Positions 1 through 8,732 are shown, counted from the first letter of the stretch. The stretch is 64,000 nt of DNA from DASSFZ01 sp035292585 (GCA_035292585.1 DATDPU010000004.1:1-64000), one strand, 5' to 3'. Program-made: numbers and translations. Notes: generated by a model from the letters alone, not told the origin.

Positions 1-387
1 GAAATCGGCGAACTCGAAGATCATCACCGGCGCCTTCGGGTCGCCGATGCGGTTGGCTTCGCGAATGGTGAAGGCTGACGACACCTGGGCGACCGCGGTG
101 GCATCGGGCGCGGTGCTGGACGAGGGCGATCCGCCCGCCTGCAGCGTGGCGATCGCATCGAGCGTGCCATCGCGCGCGGCCGCGCGCACCGCGGCCTGAT
201 CGAGGGGGGCGCTATTCAATGCGGTGTACGCCGCAAAACCCACTATGCCGACCAGCATGCCCAGCCCAAACGACATAGGGGCAATCCGGCGACGCCGGCG
301 CGTTGACGGCAGCACGGTTGCGACCGTCTTTTCGACTGTCTCATCCATCACGATCGGTTCTGTTTCGACCGGCTGCGAGATATTCAT
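1..387 (-). CDS. DsbA-like thioredoxin-fold protein, membrane-anchored (partial)
   Basis: The gene runs off the left edge, so only the first 129 codons are visible. The start at 387 follows an AGGA ribosome site seven bases upstream. A basic cytoplasmic stretch (RRRRR near residue 33) is followed by one membrane segment at about residues 38-56. A low-complexity Ala/Ser/Asp spacer comes next, and the visible part ends in GDPKAPVMIFEFADF. In DsbA/DsbG-type oxidoreductases that block lies directly before the CxxC active site, so I infer a membrane-tethered disulfide oxidoreductase acting outside the membrane. The active site itself lies outside the window. Confidence 0.75.
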   Translation of the reverse strand, partial: MNISQPVETEPIVMDETVEKTVATVLPSTRRRRRIAPMSFGLGMLVGIVGFAAYTALNSAPLDQAAVRAAARDGTLDAIATLQAGGSPSSSTAPDATAVAQVSSAFTIREANRIGDPKAPVMIFEFADF

Positions 388-606
388 GCGAATGTCCTAT
401 TGCGCGTAGTTGAACCTATTAGCCGCATGTTTGGTAGCGGCCATCCAGCGACGGCTGGGGTCGGGTAAGCCTCAGCAACGACCGATAAGAGCGCCTTCTG
501 ACAGGCGCTGCAAATTGACGAATAAAGTAGAAGTTTGTCTTAGTAATCTTATAAAGGGTTTGTGAGCGGAAGTCTATACATCAGTCCAGGCGCAGGGGAC
601 AAGAAA
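388..606. other. Intergenic region without a recognised gene
   Basis: No coding sequence is supported here. The one structure seen is a short hairpin with arms AGCGCC (490-495) and GGCGCT (504-509), of unknown function. The region must hold the promoter of the DsbA-like gene, but I could not identify a convincing -35/-10 pair. Confidence 0.5.
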
Positions 607-629
607 AGGGCTATCTTTACGATAGCCCT
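607..629 (-). terminator. Rho-independent terminator of the LuxR-type regulator
   Basis: A perfect 9-bp stem (AGGGCTATC at 607-615 with GATAGCCCT at 621-629) is followed on the minus strand by TTTTCTT. A second perfect hairpin, AGGATTAG/CTAATCCT at 661-680, lies two bases after the stop codon of the same gene. Confidence 0.85.
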
Positions 630-682
630 GAGAGTAGCCTGGATAATCCGTGGAGAGCGTAGGATTAGAAAACTAATCCTCT

Positions 683-1375
683 CTACCTGACCGCCTCCTC
701 GCCTGTATCAACCGGATGAGGCGGCGTTGCCGGGCCAACCATTCCATTGCGGCGAGCAAAATCGGCCGCTTCGGTACGGTTCCGCAGGCCGAGCTTGTCG
801 AGGATGTTATGGACGTGAACTTTAACCGTGTTCTCCGTGATGAACAGGCGCCGGGCGATCTCGCAGTTGGAGGCGCCACCCCCCAGCCGTTCCAGAACTT
901 CCCGCTCCCGCGCGGTGAGAGGCTTGAAGGGCGAGCGGGGGATACCGTGCAGCGACCCTAACCGCGAGAATTCTCCCACGACGCGCGTCATCATCCTGTG
1001 GGAGAGTACGACCTCACCTTGTGCCAGAGAGCGCAAAGCTGCCAGCAGCTCCGGGACCGTCGTGTTTTTGAGGAGATAGCCACGCGCGCCCAGGCGCATC
1101 GCCGCGAACAACATCTCATCAGAGTCACGGACGGTCAGCACAGCGATACGTGTATCTGGCAGGATGGGCCGGATGGCGGTGATAACTTCAAGCCCCTCTC
1201 CATCCGGCAGGCCCAAGTCGAGTAGTATCACATCCGGCTTCTCTCTCAACGCGACTGCGATCGCGTCGGAAACACAGTCAGCCGTGCCGACAACCTCGAT
1301 GTCCAGCTGCGAGCCTAACAGGCAAGCTAAACCTTCCTGCAAGAGCACGTCATCTTCCACGATGACCATTCTCAT
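683..1375 (-). CDS. NarL/FixJ-type response regulator
   Basis: 230 residues, the usual length for the family. The N-terminal receiver domain (about 1-120) has the acidic pair ED at 7-8, the phosphoacceptor Asp53 in VILLDLGLPDGEG, Thr81 and Lys103. A LuxR-type helix-turn-helix follows at about 150-205 (LTAREREVLERL, then ITENTVKVHVHNILDKLGL). It should bind DNA as a dimer once phosphorylated. No histidine kinase is adjacent, so it is an orphan regulator. It is separated from the downstream DsbA-like gene by two hairpins, so the two genes are probably separate units. Confidence 0.92.
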   Translation of the reverse strand: MRMVIVEDDVLLQEGLACLLGSQLDIEVVGTADCVSDAIAVALREKPDVILLDLGLPDGEGLEVITAIRPILPDTRIAVLTVRDSDEMLFAAMRLGARGYLLKNTTVPELLAALRSLAQGEVVLSHRMMTRVVGEFSRLGSLHGIPRSPFKPLTAREREVLERLGGGASNCEIARRLFITENTVKVHVHNILDKLGLRNRTEAADFARRNGMVGPATPPHPVDTGEEAVR

Positions 1376-1703
1376 GTTATCACCTGTATGGGCTATGGGG
1401 TTTGACTGCTCAATGGTGATAATTGGCCATTTACGGGGGGTAACCTATGTTATTACGTTTCAAGTGGGAAGTCAATAACGTTGCAGAGATTGTAGGGCAA
1501 TCGCATTTCACCAGGATGCTCACGCCGGGTCGGTCCCACAGGGAGGCTCCGCACCGACCCGGCGGTTGGAAGTCGGCGGTCGCAGACCGCCGACGAGGAC
1601 AAAGTGGGCCAGCTGCATCCAAGTGCGATTGCAGGTCTTCAAGACTTGCGAGGTCTAAACCCCAATTCTATTTGTGTTCTTACGTGTCCCTTCGTGGATC
1701 GAT
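1376..1703. repeat. Intergenic region with two GC-rich palindromes
   Basis: Between the response regulator and the ABC permease there is no gene. It holds two strong hairpins. One has arms CGCCGGGTCGGT (1523-1534) and ACCGACCCGGCG (1553-1564). The other has arms GTCGGCGGTC (1572-1581) and GACCGCCGAC (1585-1594). The end, at about 1670-1697, carries the 'TTCGTGT..CTTCGTGGAT' type of dispersed repeat also seen at 46.6 kb. Confidence 0.7.
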
Positions 1704-4217
1704 TCACTCGTAGTGCAGCGCCGTCACGATATCCAGTTTCGCCGCCTGGCGCGCCGGGATCAGCGCAGCCAGCACGCCGAAGATCAGCCCGACGGCGATC
1801 GCCACCAGCACGCTGGCCGCCGGGAAGAAGTACGTCAGGTTGAACCCGACGAGGCCCATCGCCCCAACCAGAGAGTAACCCATCCACAGCCCGGCCAGAA
1901 TCCCGAAGGCGATGCCCAGCCCGGCCAGCAGCAGGCTCTCGGCCAGGATCATGCGCCGCACCTGCCGGCGCGTGCTGCCCACCGCGCGGATCATGCCGAT
2001 CTCGCGCGTGCGTTCGATGACGTTGATCGCCAGCGTGTTGATCAGCGCGATCAGCGACGGGAGCGCCAGCGCGACCATCAGGAAGTACAGCGCGCCGATC
2101 ACGCTCGCGAACGTCCCCGTCTGCGACGCGCGCCACTCGGTTGTTTCGAACAAGGTGAACGCCGGATAACGCTCGACGACGCGGTCAAGCGCAGCGCGCA
2201 CAGATGCCGCGTCGGCGCCGGAAGCCTTGTTCGCCATCAGCAGCACATCGCTCGTTTCGTTAAAGTCAGCGGCGAGGTTCGCCTGCGAAATGAACCCGGT
2301 CGCCGCCTTCGCGTTCAGATAGTCCGTGCCGATGGCGACGACGCGGTAGTCGCGCGGCCCTTCGGGCGTCTCGAGCGTGATCGTGTCGCCCGGCTGAACG
2401 TTATTCCGCCCGGTGAAGATGCCGTTGAGGATGATCGCGCGCCCCGCGCCGATCTCGGCATACGCCTGCTCGTGTATGCTCGAGACGAACTCGAGTCCGA
2501 CCACTTGCGGATACGTAGCGGGATCGATACCGATCACTTGCAGCGGCGTGCCCAGCGCCTGCGATTGGGCTACCCGCAGCGTCGTCACCGTCTCAACGCC
2601 CGGCGTGTCGTGAATGGCTTGCGCCAGATCCGCGCCCGCGCCGACGTTGCCGCCGGCCAGCACGATCGACTGCGGGATCAGCAGGAAGTCCGCGCCCATG
2701 CTCTTGTCGAGAAAGCGCATGAAGCCGTCCTCGAAGCTGCTTAACAACCCGGCGAAAGCGATAATCAGGGCCATGCCGATCATCATCGCCGAGGCGGTGA
2801 TAGCCGCCCGGCCCGGCTGGCGGATCAGATTGCCCTGCGCGATCTGTCCCTCGCGCGCGAACGCGATCGCCAGCAGTCGGCCAAACATCGCCGCAATCGG
2901 TCGAACCAGCGCCGGGCCGACTAGCACCAGACCGATCAGCACGAGGAACGCGCCGGCCGCCGAGGCTCTCGGATTGCCGGACACGAGCGTGAGCGCCGCC
3001 AGCGCGATCAGCCCCGCGCCGATCTTCGCGCTGCGTCCCGCCGCCCGCTGGGCCACTTCACCCACCGCTGGGCGCAGCGCCTCGAGCGGCGTGACACGGC
3101 TCGCCTGGATCGCGGGCAGCAGCCCACTCAGCACGCTGATGCCAACGCCCATCACCAGCGCAAAGAGAAAGGTCGGCACGGCGAAGACCGGTTCGCCAAG
3201 GCCCAGGTGCAGGAATTGCTCGATAAATGGGGACGCCAGCGCTCTCAGGCCATGGGCCAGCGCCGCGCCGACGATCATTCCGACAGCGGTACCGATCACG
3301 CCCTGCAACAGACTCTCGGCCAGGATGATACCCACGACGGTCTTGCGCGACGCGCCGACTGCCCGCAACATCCCGATGTCGCGCCGCCGTTCGGCCACGA
3401 TGGTGCGGAAGGTGTTGAAGATGACGAAGCCGCCCATCGTCAGGGCAAGGATGCCGAAGACATTCAGCGCCACCGTGCCGATTTCGAGACTGGCGAGGAA
3501 CTGGCCGCCCGCCTCGATGCCGCCGATCTTGAATTCGTCGCCGAGACGCGCCTGCACGTCTGACTCCACCCGATCGCGATCTGCGCCCGGCGAGAAGATC
3601 GCTTCAACCGTGTTGGCGCGTCCCATGTGGTTGAACATCGTCTGCGCGGCGGTCAGCGGCACGTACACTTCTTCGACGCCGGGCATGGCGCGGGTCGCGA
3701 TCAAGCCGACGATCTCGAAGCCGGTTGCGCCGCTCGCCGAGGGCAGGCTGAACGTGTCGCCGATCTTCAGGCCGGTCTGCTCAGATAGGTTTTCGCTGAT
3801 GACCATCACGTTGCCATCGCCCGGCTGCAGGTATCGGCCTGATGCGAGCGTATAGGGGCGCACCTCAGGCGCGGTCGCCGGATCGATCCCCACGACGGTG
3901 ATCGCCGGCACGGCATAACCGGCCGGCAATGTGGCATTGAGTCGCAGCGATCCGGTGGCGTGCGCCACCCCCTCGACCGCGCGCACTTCGTCGGCCACGC
4001 CGGCATCGAATGCGCCATCGGTCGCGCCGCTCACCACCAGATCGACCTTGCCCGCCGACGCCATGATGTTCAGGCGCAGTAGATCCATCATCGCGGGCAG
4101 CAGCCCGTTTAAGCCGAAGAGGATCATCACGCCGAAGACAACAGCCAGCGTGGTCAGAAACGTTCGCAGTTTTCGCCCCAGCAGATAGCGGGCGGCGAGT
4201 GTCAGTTGAATGTTCAT
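1704..4217 (-). CDS. ABC transporter permease with two FtsX/MacB-type modules
   Basis: 837 residues with a duplicated layout. An N-terminal membrane helix (about 15-38) is followed by a MacB-like extracellular domain, three membrane helices with the motif ERRRDIGMLRAVGAS (about 275), then a second half with another extracellular domain and ERTREIGMIRAVGS (about 725). This is the large FtsX-type permease used for lipoprotein or lipid extraction or for export of small molecules. It does not import. The ATPase gene lies 39 bp upstream in the same operon, and its start at 4217 has a GGAGG site. The substrate cannot be read from sequence. Confidence 0.92.
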   Translation of the reverse strand: MNIQLTLAARYLLGRKLRTFLTTLAVVFGVMILFGLNGLLPAMMDLLRLNIMASAGKVDLVVSGATDGAFDAGVADEVRAVEGVAHATGSLRLNATLPAGYAVPAITVVGIDPATAPEVRPYTLASGRYLQPGDGNVMVISENLSEQTGLKIGDTFSLPSASGATGFEIVGLIATRAMPGVEEVYVPLTAAQTMFNHMGRANTVEAIFSPGADRDRVESDVQARLGDEFKIGGIEAGGQFLASLEIGTVALNVFGILALTMGGFVIFNTFRTIVAERRRDIGMLRAVGASRKTVVGIILAESLLQGVIGTAVGMIVGAALAHGLRALASPFIEQFLHLGLGEPVFAVPTFLFALVMGVGISVLSGLLPAIQASRVTPLEALRPAVGEVAQRAAGRSAKIGAGLIALAALTLVSGNPRASAAGAFLVLIGLVLVGPALVRPIAAMFGRLLAIAFAREGQIAQGNLIRQPGRAAITASAMMIGMALIIAFAGLLSSFEDGFMRFLDKSMGADFLLIPQSIVLAGGNVGAGADLAQAIHDTPGVETVTTLRVAQSQALGTPLQVIGIDPATYPQVVGLEFVSSIHEQAYAEIGAGRAIILNGIFTGRNNVQPGDTITLETPEGPRDYRVVAIGTDYLNAKAATGFISQANLAADFNETSDVLLMANKASGADAASVRAALDRVVERYPAFTLFETTEWRASQTGTFASVIGALYFLMVALALPSLIALINTLAINVIERTREIGMIRAVGSTRRQVRRMILAESLLLAGLGIAFGILAGLWMGYSLVGAMGLVGFNLTYFFPAASVLVAIAVGLIFGVLAALIPARQAAKLDIVTALHYE

Positions 4218-4256
4218 GATGCAGCCTCCGATACAACGGGTCGAACCGAAAATCTC

Positions 4257-4994
4257 TTACATCGCCTCAATCTTCTCGCGCAGCGCTTTCACTTCAGTCG
4301 CGCCATCGCCGTTCAGCCGCGTCTGATCGACGATCGTCCCATCCTTCAGGAAGATAATGCGATCGGCATACGCGGCGATGCGCGGATCATGCGTGACCAT
4401 CAGCACGGCGCGGTTCCACTCATCGGCGATTTTGCGCAGCAGCCCCGCGATCTCGTCCGAGACGCGCGAGTCGAGGTTGCCGGTCGGTTCGTCGGCCAGC
4501 ACCAGCGCCGGCTCGCTCACCAGGGCGCGCGCGATCGCCACGCGCTGCTGCTGCCCGCCGGAGAGCTGGTCGGGCCGGTTGTGCAGCCGATCGGCCAGGC
4601 CGACGCCGTGCAGCCATTGGGTCGCGCGCCGGTGAGCCTCGCCCTGGTGAATGCCGTCGAGGATCAACGGCAGGGCCGCGTTCTCGACCGCGTCGAGCAC
4701 CGGGATCAAGTTGAAGAACTGGAAGACAAACCCGATCTTGCGGCGGCGCAGCTCGGTCAGCTGCGTGTCAGCGAGCTTCGAGAACTCCTTGCCATCGATC
4801 GAGACGCGGCCTGCGCTGGGTCGATCCAATCCGCCGATCAGGTGCAGCAAGGTCGACTTGCCGCAGCCGCTCGGCCCCATCACCGCGACGAACTCACCCG
4901 GCTCGACCACCAAGTTCACGTGATGCAAGGCGGTGACGGCGGTATCGCCCTGGCCGTAGACCTTCGTTAGGTTTTCCGTTTGAATGATAGACAT
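4257..4994 (-). CDS. ABC transporter ATP-binding protein, MacB/LolD family
   Basis: 245 residues. It has Walker A GPSGCGKST near residue 40, the signature LSGGQQQRVAIARAL, Walker B LVLADEPTG and the H-loop MVTHDPR. It is the mechanotransmission ATPase partner of the FtsX-type permease just downstream. The short-chain dehydrogenase gene ends 10 bp upstream, and a PadR repressor heads the same operon, which suggests inducible export. Confidence 0.95.
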   Translation of the reverse strand: MSIIQTENLTKVYGQGDTAVTALHHVNLVVEPGEFVAVMGPSGCGKSTLLHLIGGLDRPSAGRVSIDGKEFSKLADTQLTELRRRKIGFVFQFFNLIPVLDAVENAALPLILDGIHQGEAHRRATQWLHGVGLADRLHNRPDQLSGGQQQRVAIARALVSEPALVLADEPTGNLDSRVSDEIAGLLRKIADEWNRAVLMVTHDPRIAAYADRIIFLKDGTIVDQTRLNGDGATEVKALREKIEAM

Positions 4995-5004
4995 GGTACT
5001 TGCC

Positions 5005-5889
5005 TCAAGTGAGATGGGTAAGCTGTGCGCTCACCTGCCATAACCGCTCCCAGACCCGCGCGTCATACGAGCGTCCGGACGACCTTACCTCACGCCGATT
5101 CTCGTCATAGTATTTGCCGGTCACGCCTCCAACTTCTGGCGAGGTTGCCAGGTAAATGTAAGTTTTCGCCATCGCCTCGGGTGTAATCGCCAGGCTGCGC
5201 TTCACTGCATACATCGCCCGCAGCAGCTTCGGCACGTATTCGTAACGACCTGTGTCGAGCTTGACGTTGGTCACACGAATGCAGTTGACGGCGACGCCGC
5301 TTCCGTCAAGTCGCTGCGCCAGATCGTAAGTGAACATGACCTGCGCCAGTTTCGAGTGGTAGTAGGCGTGCGTGGCGCTGAACTTCTTTTCGCCGTTCAG
5401 GTTATCGAACTCGATGTTTAAGAATGGGAACGTCAGCAAGCCCTTGGAGGCGACGTTGATGATGCGCGCCGGCGCGCTCGCTTTGAGCGTTTCCAGCAGC
5501 AAGTTCGTCATCAGGAACGGGCCGAGGTGATTGGTGGCGAAAATCATCTCGACGCCGTCCTCAGTCAGCGCCGGCTTCTTGAGCGAGAGATCGAAGTTGG
5601 CCGCGTTATTGATCAGCACATCCAGGCGGGAATACTTGCGCCTGAAGTCATCGACGAAGCAGCGGATCGATGGCTGCGCCGCCAGATCGCACAGCAGGAG
5701 ATCGACCGCAGGGTTGCCGGTCTGGGCGATGAGTTGATCGCGCACCGCGACGCCTTGCGCCTGGTTCCGGCACGCCATCACCACGGTCGCGCCCAGCTCG
5801 GCCAACCCCCGCGCCGTGGCTTTGCCAATCCCCGAATTGCTGCCGGTGACGATACATACTTTGCCGTTCGCGTTAACCTGCTTTTGCAT
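5005..5889 (-). CDS. Short-chain dehydrogenase/reductase, retinol dehydrogenase-like
   Basis: 294 residues with a classical Rossmann fold. It has GSNSGIG (cofactor binding, residues 16-22), NNAA (about 92), a Ser in NVASKG and the catalytic YHSK (YxxxK). The long C-terminal part and the motif pattern resemble retinol dehydrogenase/WW-oxidoreductase-type SDRs, which usually use NADP(H). Its start overlaps the end of the padR gene by 17 bases and it ends 10 bases before the ABC ATPase, so it belongs to that operon. The substrate is unknown. Confidence 0.9.
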   Translation of the reverse strand: MQKQVNANGKVCIVTGSNSGIGKATARGLAELGATVVMACRNQAQGVAVRDQLIAQTGNPAVDLLLCDLAAQPSIRCFVDDFRRKYSRLDVLINNAANFDLSLKKPALTEDGVEMIFATNHLGPFLMTNLLLETLKASAPARIINVASKGLLTFPFLNIEFDNLNGEKKFSATHAYYHSKLAQVMFTYDLAQRLDGSGVAVNCIRVTNVKLDTGRYEYVPKLLRAMYAVKRSLAITPEAMAKTYIYLATSPEVGGVTGKYYDENRREVRSSGRSYDARVWERLWQVSAQLTHLT

Positions 5890-6493
5890 TTTCGAGCTTG
5901 TCCTCCGGCTTCACCTTTGAGGGACGGCCGCGCGGGCGTATCTCCGGCTCGGGCAGCGGCTGGCGTTTGATCTCGTCGAGCCGCGCCTCGACCATTTCCA
6001 ACCAGTGTAGATCGGCTTCCAGGTGCATGACCGCGCTATCGAGCAGCAGGATGTGCGCCAGATCGGTCTTGGGATCGACTTGGCTGCGTTGAGCCGTGAG
6101 CTGGTGGAGCACCTGGTATAACTCGTTGCGTTGTGTCTGAATGATCTTTCGTGGTTCAGCCGCGTGCGTTGCCAGCGCCAGCATCAACTTGGCGAACACT
6201 TCATCGCGCTGATGTTCTCGCTCAACCGGAGCACCAAACCAATCCGCCAGGTCCGCCCGCCCCTTCTCGGTAACGGCATACACCCGCCGGTCTGGCCCTG
6301 CTTTGGATGAGCGGGCAGTTTCCTGGATAATCTGCCCGCTCTCTTGAAGCCGGGTGAGCGTGGCATAAATTTGGGCCGGCTTCACATCCCAGTTTGCCTC
6401 GCCGCCCATCACAGCCTCAAACGCGGCATGGAGTTCATAACCATGCCGGGGGCGTTGGGCGATCAAACCAAGAAGCGCGTATCGAACTGACAT
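5873..6493 (-). CDS. PadR-family transcriptional regulator
   Basis: 206 residues. The N-terminal winged helix (about 1-85, ALLGLIAQRPRHGYEL and YATLTRLQESGQI) is typical of PadR. The C-terminal half is helical, as in the PadR/Vir dimerisation domain. It is the first gene of the operon padR-SDR-ABC ATPase-permease. PadR proteins usually repress their own operon and are released by a small ligand. A palindrome directly before the start codon (6496-6509) is a candidate operator. Control of a drug or lipid exporter is the likely role, by inference. Confidence 0.92.
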   Translation of the reverse strand: MSVRYALLGLIAQRPRHGYELHAAFEAVMGGEANWDVKPAQIYATLTRLQESGQIIQETARSSKAGPDRRVYAVTEKGRADLADWFGAPVEREHQRDEVFAKLMLALATHAAEPRKIIQTQRNELYQVLHQLTAQRSQVDPKTDLAHILLLDSAVMHLEADLHWLEMVEARLDEIKRQPLPEPEIRPRGRPSKVKPEDKLENAKAG

Positions 6494-6495
6494 AA

Positions 6496-6559
6496 GTAAA
6501 ATAGTTTACAAGTTTCTATTTACGGGAAAAATACTACTACCAGTTTATATTTTTGTCAA
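6496..6559 (-). promoter_or_regulatory. Promoter and candidate PadR operator
   Basis: On the minus strand, -35 TTGACA (6554-6559), a 17-nt spacer and -10 TAGTAT (6531-6536). Between the -10 and the start codon lies the inverted repeat GTAAA-ATAG-TTTAC (6496-6509), a plausible self-repression site over the initial transcribed region. Confidence 0.7.
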
Positions 6560-6571
6560 TAGCTAAAAACC

Positions 6572-6596
6572 AAAAAAGCCCGATATCAACGGGCTT
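6572..6596 (-). terminator. Terminator of the HAD hydrolase gene
   Basis: The stem AAGCCCG (6576-6582)/CGGGCTT (6590-6596) is followed on the minus strand by a run of T. It separates the phosphatase gene from the padR operon promoter. Confidence 0.85.
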
Positions 6597-6618
6597 CTTC
6601 AACCAAGACAGTTAGTGG

Positions 6619-7380
6619 TTATGGCAACTCTAAGTCGGTCACCGAATCGACAATCCGCGTTGGGCGATAAGGGAAACGCTCGACCATCGGGCGTGTGGCA
6701 ACGCCGGTCAGCACCAACACTGTTTCCAATCCGCTCTCGATCCCGACACGTACGTCGGTATCCATGCGATCGCCAACCATGATCGTGTTCTCCGAATGCT
6801 CGCCCAGGTAACGCAGCGCAGTGCGCATCATCAATGGATTGGGCTTGCCGACGTAATACGGCGCAATGCCGGTGGCGGCCTCGATGAGCGCGGCGATTGC
6901 GCCGCAGGCTGGAACCAGTCCGCCTTCACCCGGGCCTGACGGATCGGGGTTGGTGGCAAGGAAGCGCGCACCCTGCGCGATCAAGCGCACCGCGTGGGTG
7001 ATGTTGGCGTAGCTGTACGAGGTTGTCTCACCCAGCACAACGTAATCGGGTTGATAATCGGTCAACACATAGCCGACCTCATGTAAGGCCGTCGTCAACC
7101 CGCTCTCGCCCAGCGCGAAGGCCGTGCCATTCGGATTCTGCGATTTGAGAAACTGCGCCGTCGCCATGGCCGAGGTGTAGATGTGCTCAGCGGTCACGTT
7201 GACGCCGAGACGTTGCAGGCGATACTGGAGATCGGCGGGGGTGTACATCGGGTTGTTGGTCAGGATCAGGAACTTGATGCCGCGTTGATGCAGCCGGCCA
7301 AGAAAGGCATCTGCGCCGGGGATCAGCTCGCTGCCCCGGACGATCACACCGTCCATATCGATGAGGTAGGATTTGGGCAT
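6619..7380 (-). CDS. HAD-IIA family hydrolase (NagD-like phosphatase)
   Basis: 253 residues. Motif I is DMDGVI with nucleophile Asp8 near the N-terminus, motif II LTNNP, and motif III GDRMDTDV near the C-terminus. The cap between motifs II and III is of the C2 type, as in NagD/4-nitrophenylphosphatase proteins, which dephosphorylate nucleotides or sugar phosphates. I place the start at 7380 because AAGGA lies eight bases upstream. The ATG three codons earlier overlaps that ribosome site. Confidence 0.9.
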   Translation of the reverse strand: MPKSYLIDMDGVIVRGSELIPGADAFLGRLHQRGIKFLILTNNPMYTPADLQYRLQRLGVNVTAEHIYTSAMATAQFLKSQNPNGTAFALGESGLTTALHEVGYVLTDYQPDYVVLGETTSYSYANITHAVRLIAQGARFLATNPDPSGPGEGGLVPACGAIAALIEAATGIAPYYVGKPNPLMMRTALRYLGEHSENTIMVGDRMDTDVRVGIESGLETVLVLTGVATRPMVERFPYRPTRIVDSVTDLELP

Positions 7381-7451
7381 AGGACACATCCTTGAGAGAA
7401 TTCAAGGTGAACCGGCAAGATTATGGCATGTAACACTGCCATGAAAAAGGA

Positions 7452-7481
7452 AAAAGAGCAGGGGCATGCCCCTGCTCTTTT
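7452..7481. terminator. 30-bp perfect palindrome, terminator of the first RRM gene
   Basis: AAAAGAGCAGGGGCA is followed immediately by its own reverse complement, giving a long stem with T runs on both sides. It lies 28 bases after the stop of the RRM gene at 7510. Confidence 0.85.
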
Positions 7482-7509
7482 GACGTCGAGAACCGTTCGA
7501 GGCCCAGGC

Positions 7510-7887
7510 TTAATAGCGCCCGCGGCCACGATCATTACTGCGTCCACCCCGGCCGCGATCGCGGCCACCACCACCGCCGCCACCGCCGCGGCCGCCACGA
7601 TCACCGCCGCCACCGCCGCCGCCGCCAAACGAGCGCTCACGGGGCGGTCGCGCTTCGCTGACGGTGATACTGCGCTCGTTGACCTCGCGATTGTTTAGCT
7701 TCTGGATCGCGTCGCGAGCCGCCTGCTCGGTTTCCATCTCAACAAAACCGAAACCGCGCGCCTGTCCGGTTTGCCGATCCGTGATCAGCGCCACCGACAC
7801 CACCGGCCCCACCTCGGAGAACAGCGTGCGGAGCTGCTCTTCGGTTGTCGCGTAGCTGAGATTACCGACAAACAATTTCTTAGCCAT
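7510..7887 (-). CDS. RNA-binding protein with one RRM and a glycine-rich tail
   Basis: 125 residues. The RRM spans about 3-80 with RNP2 LFVGNL (5-10) and RNP1 RGFGFVEM (about 44-51). The tail (about 88-125) is almost wholly Gly, Arg and Asp (RGG-like). Such cyanobacterial-type Rbp proteins bind single-stranded RNA and often respond to cold. It lies 31 bp after a cold-shock gene in the same direction. A second csp-rrm pair at 8433-8973 is clearly a duplicate, but that RRM has a shorter tail. Confidence 0.95.
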   Translation of the reverse strand: MAKKLFVGNLSYATTEEQLRTLFSEVGPVVSVALITDRQTGQARGFGFVEMETEQAARDAIQKLNNREVNERSITVSEARPPRERSFGGGGGGGGDRGGRGGGGGGGGRDRGRGGRSNDRGRGRY

Positions 7888-7918
7888 GTGTTTCCTCTTG
7901 ATGGGTGAAAAGGGCGGA

Positions 7919-8128
7919 TTACAGAGGGACGACGTTGCTGGCCTGCAACCCCTTCGGGCCGCGCTCGATGGTGAATTCGACGCGCTGGCCTTCGTTCAGC
8001 GTGCGGTAGCCTTCGGCCTGAATCGCCGAGTGGTGGACGAAGACGTCTTCGCCGCCCTCGCGCGAAATGAAGCCGTAACCCTTCGTGGCGTTGAACCACT
8101 TGACGGTGCCTTGAGTGCGCTCACTCAT
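7919..8128 (-). CDS. Cold-shock domain protein (CspA family), copy 1
   Basis: 69 residues, a single cold-shock domain. It has the RNP1-like KGYGFISREGG and RNP2-like VFVHHSAI, as in CspA/CspB nucleic-acid chaperones. The AGAAGGAGAAA ribosome site lies just before the ATG. It differs from the copy at 8764-8973 at only a few residues. Its mRNA has a leader of about 130 nt that is also conserved in copy 2, so post-transcriptional cold regulation is likely. Confidence 0.97.
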   Translation of the reverse strand: MSERTQGTVKWFNATKGYGFISREGGEDVFVHHSAIQAEGYRTLNEGQRVEFTIERGPKGLQASNVVPL

Positions 8129-8262
8129 GTTACTTTTTCTCCTTCTGAGAATGGAAATGGGGAATGGTCAAGAGGCTCACCGCCGGACAAGAACAGCGCC
8201 CACCAGATTCGAAAGCCTGGCGGGCACTTTGTTACCGAACAGGAACTTTCCTCAACCTTCGG
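8129..8262 (-). promoter_or_regulatory. Conserved structured 5' leader of csp copy 1
   Basis: From the predicted transcription start near 8261 to the ATG, this leader aligns along its length with the leader of csp copy 2 (8974-9103). Shared blocks are GAAAGTTCCTGTTCGGT, CCAGGCTTTC, GGGCGCT, CCGGCGG and CAGAAGGAGAAA. The arms GCCCGCCAG and CTGGTGGGC can pair into a hairpin with one G-U pair. Long structured leaders control cspA in enteric bacteria. This one shows no sequence similarity to that element that I can see. Confidence 0.65.
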
Positions 8263-8267
8263 GGGCC

Positions 8268-8296
8268 ACTCTACCACACAAGCGCCTTGCTGTCAA
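8268..8296 (-). promoter_or_regulatory. Promoter of csp-rrm cassette 1
   Basis: -35 TTGACA (8291-8296), 17-nt spacer, -10 TAGAGT (8268-8273) on the minus strand. The arrangement matches the promoter of cassette 2. Confidence 0.75.
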
Positions 8297-8432
8297 TTGC
8301 TTGACCTGCAATTCTGCAATCTGCCTCCACCCAGTCCGGGCGCGCTGACTGGCTAAATCCAAACGACTCAGCCAGGCAGGCACACAGCCGTGCCAGGCCT
8401 TACGGGTGGAACGCTTTGTGTTCGAGGGACTT

Positions 8433-8732
8433 TTAATACCGCTCGCGCCGCTCGCCGCCGCCGCGCGAGCCACTCCCGCGATTCTGTGGCGGGCGCGCTT
8501 CGCTGACCGTGATGTTGCGCCGATTCAGCTCGCGGCCATTCAGCTTCTGGATAGCATCTCGCGCGGCCTCTTCGGTTTCCATTTCGACAAACCCGAAGCC
8601 GCGCGCCTGCCCGGTCTGCCGATCCGTGATTAGCGATACTGCTGCGACCAGCCCTACCTCCGAGAACAGCGTGCGCAACTGTTCCTCAGTTACCGCGTAA
8701 GGCAAGTTACCAACGAATAATTTCTTGGCCAT
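8433..8732 (-). CDS. RNA-binding protein with one RRM, copy 2 (short tail)
   Basis: 99 residues. The RRM has RNP2 LFVGNL (5-10) and RNP1 RGFGFVEM (about 44-51), close to the copy at 7510-7887. The C-terminal tail is short (GSGSRGGGERRERY), so the copies differ mainly in the length of the RG-rich tail. It is 31 bp downstream of csp copy 2, the same spacing as in cassette 1, which shows that the whole cassette was duplicated. Confidence 0.95.
   Translation of the reverse strand: MAKKLFVGNLPYAVTEEQLRTLFSEVGLVAAVSLITDRQTGQARGFGFVEMETEEAARDAIQKLNGRELNRRNITVSEARPPQNRGSGSRGGGERRERY

Noticed and set aside
1674..2744. Long open frame (356 codons) on the plus strand
   Set aside because: It lies wholly inside the ABC permease gene on the other strand and encodes low-complexity Arg/Gln/His-rich sequence. 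It is a GC-driven shadow.
7344..7698. Ala-rich frames on both strands over the RRM gene tail
   Set aside because: These are other-frame readings of the Gly-codon-rich tail (GGC repeats) and carry no independent signal.
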